A DNA stretch of 14,444 nucleotides from assembly GCA_050261675.1 (NCBI GenBank), contig JBLNDO010000009.1, positions 1-14,444 on the forward strand, in the 5' to 3' direction. Positions 12,871-14,444 of this stretch are shown in pieces (the first letter of the stretch is position 1; every line of letters starts with the position of its first letter). Source of the stretch: DASUBN01 sp050261675. Its GTDB lineage: Bacteria > Pseudomonadota > Gammaproteobacteria > Natronospirales > REEB76. The translations under genes and the position numbers were made by a program. Below the pieces are notes generated by a model. It saw only the letters and a program-made list of their open reading frames with translations, did no database searches and had not been told where the DNA came from.

Positions 12871-14444
12871 TCACCTGCCTGGCCGCGGTTTGCGTCCGCT
12901 GCGGCTGGGTGCCGCCTGGGTCGGATCATCCGGCCACTGGTGCTTGGGATAACGACCCTTCATCTCCTTCCTCACCTCGGGCCAGGTACGCTGCCAGAAG
13001 CCCTTGAGATCCTGTGTGACCTGAACGGGCCGCTGCGCGGGTGACAGGAGGTACAGCATCACCGGGACCCGGCCACCCGCGAGACGCGGCGTGTCCGCCT
13101 GGCCGAACATCTCCTGCAGTTTCACCTTCAGCACCGGGATATCTCCGGCGGCGTAATCCACCTTCAGGTTCGAGCCACTGGGGACGGTGACGTGGCTCGG
13201 CGCCAATTCCTCGAGTTCCCTCCGTTGGCGGTGATCGAGCAGACCCAGCATGGCATCATGCAGGGGGAGTGCCGACAAATGAGACAGCCGGCTCATGCCG
13301 GCCAACCAGGGTGCCAGCCAGCGGTCCAGATCCTTCAGCAGTGCTGCATCGCTCACGTCGGGCCAGGTCTCACCCAACACTCGCCGGAGGAACCCGAGGC
13401 GCGCCTGCAAGTTGCGCAAGGCCGGTGTCCAGGGAAGCACATCGAGGCTGCGCCGCCGCACGGCGTCGAGCAAACCCCGCGTGACGGCCTCGGGCGAAAC
13501 CGAAGCGGCGGGTGCATCCTCCAGCACGAGCGCGCCCAAGCGCTTTTGGCGGCGTGCCAGCACCGCGCCGTTCGCTTCATCCCAGCTGACGGACTCGGTT
13601 TCCTCCAAAAGCCCGATGAAATGCTTCTCCAGGTCCCCGCGGCTGAGATGGCCCGCCATGAAGATACGCGCCTCGCGTGCTTCGCCGTCCAACTGCGCCA
13701 CCGCGAGCCAAGGGGACTTGGACAGGGTGTCGCCTTCCGGCAGTGCCGCGCCGCGTCCATTCGCCAGGAGATAACGCGGCGCGGCACCCGGGCGCCGTTG
13801 GGCGAGCCGGTCCGGATAGGCGAACCCGAGCAGCACGCCCTCTTCCCCCGGCCCCTGGTCGCGGGCTTCCACGCCGGCGAGCCGCTTCAAATCCGCGGCC
13901 ACCACGCGCATCTGGCGCGTCTTCTGCTGCGCCTCGCGGGAACCGGAGCGCAGCAGCTCAAGCCTTGCATGCACGTCGGCCGAAGCCCCATTCCCCGGCC
14001 CACGCAGAGGATCGCGCTCGCTCAGGATCGCCGCCAGCTCGCAGGCGAGCGCGCCCCATCCGAGCGCCCTGCCTTTGATCACCATGTGGGCGAGACGCGG
14101 GTGCAGCGGCAGGGTCGATAACTCACGGCCGTGGTCCGTGATGCGCCCCGAGGCATCGAGGCCGCCCAGTTCCCGCAGCAGTTCCCGCGCCTGCGCGTAG
14201 GCGGCCCCGGGAGGCGGATCCAGCCAGCGCAGTTCGCCCGGCGCGGCGCTGCCCCAACGGGCGAGCTCCAGCGCCAGTTCCGCCAGGTCCGCCGCCAGGA
14301 TCTCCGGCGTGTTGGCCGGCGCGAGGGTCTCCGATTCCTTCCACAACCGGTAACAGACACCGGGCTCCAGCCGGCCGGCGCGGCCGCGGCGCTGGTCGGC
14401 GGAGGCGCGGGACACCCGCAGGGTCTCGAGCCTGGACATGCCGC
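12871..14444 (-). CDS. hrpB: ATP-dependent RNA helicase HrpB, C-terminal two-thirds (start lies beyond the window)
   Basis: 523 complete codons precede the stop at 12871; the reading frame continues past base 14444, so the N-terminal helicase motifs are outside. The ATG at 14439 is an internal Met, not the start, since it falls just before motif VI. Visible parts: SADQRRGRAGR (helicase motif VI) followed by PGVCYRLW, then the helicase-associated helical domain (LRWLDPPP..., ELSTLPLHPRLAHMV, AAILSERDPLRG), and the HrpB-specific C-terminal domain. The last contains PSGSNLKVDY, YLLSPAQRPVQVTQDLKGFW and GRYPKHQWPDDP near the end. The tail is basic (SRSGRKPRPGR). This DEAH-type helicase is conserved in many proteobacteria, but its cellular substrate is not settled. 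Confidence 0.97.
   Translation of the reverse strand, partial: GMSRLETLRVSRASADQRRGRAGRLEPGVCYRLWKESETLAPANTPEILAADLAELALELARWGSAAPGELRWLDPPPGAAYAQARELLRELGGLDASGRITDHGRELSTLPLHPRLAHMVIKGRALGWGALACELAAILSERDPLRGPGNGASADVHARLELLRSGSREAQQKTRQMRVVAADLKRLAGVEARDQGPGEEGVLLGFAYPDRLAQRRPGAAPRYLLANGRGAALPEGDTLSKSPWLAVAQLDGEAREARIFMAGHLSRGDLEKHFIGLLEETESVSWDEANGAVLARRQKRLGALVLEDAPAASVSPEAVTRGLLDAVRRRSLDVLPWTPALRNLQARLGFLRRVLGETWPDVSDAALLKDLDRWLAPWLAGMSRLSHLSALPLHDAMLGLLDHRQRRELEELAPSHVTVPSGSNLKVDYAAGDIPVLKVKLQEMFGQADTPRLAGGRVPVMLYLLSPAQRPVQVTQDLKGFWQRTWPEVRKEMKGRYPKHQWPDDPTQAAPSRSGRKPRPGR

Overview
The window looks like chromosomal DNA from a GC-rich gammaproteobacterium. The two tRNA genes are close to their E. 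coli counterparts and encode their own CCA ends. The genome carries HrpB, a DEAH-type helicase common in Gammaproteobacteria. GluRS has the CxC zinc knuckle of the E. coli enzyme. I cannot name the genus.

Layout. (1) Bases 1-2792, minus strand: most of an exported protein with eleven Asp-box (BNR) motifs, cut at its C-terminus by the window edge, with a good sigma70-type promoter upstream. (2) 2941-3262: a tRNA-Ala(GGC)/tRNA-Glu(UUC) operon on the minus strand, with its own promoter, an intercistronic hairpin, a very long terminator hairpin, and an insulating terminator upstream. (3) 3456-8981, minus strand: a six-gene chaperone-usher operon of the archaic/sigma (Csu-like, spore coat U domain) type. 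The transcription order is three SCPU pilins, a PapD-like chaperone, an outer-membrane usher, and a last single-domain SCPU protein where a tip adhesin would be expected. (4) 8982-9767: a 786-base, strikingly AT-rich divergent regulatory region. (5) 9768-10813, plus strand: a miniature SCPU-like pilin that lacks the middle of the domain, translationally coupled to a second chaperone with no usher of its own. (6) 10818-12224, minus strand: gltX. (7) 12458-12802, plus strand: a small PilZ-like protein. (8) 12871-14444, minus strand: the C-terminal two-thirds of hrpB.

How it fits together. The two pilus transcription units diverge from 8982-9767. In that region a perfect 10-bp inverted repeat (9444-9472) sits exactly between two back-to-back candidate promoters. 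Its right arm contains the -35 of the plus-strand promoter, and its left arm touches a perfect TTGACA -35 of the minus-strand promoter. One regulator binding there could switch the main pilus operon and the accessory pilin/chaperone pair together. The pilus cluster occupies the space between gltX and the Ala/Glu tRNA operon, genes that are close neighbours in some other gammaproteobacteria, so it is probably an acquired block. The most unusual parts are the mini-pilin, the orphan chaperone whose carboxylate-anchor positions are not basic, and the single-domain protein at the adhesin position.
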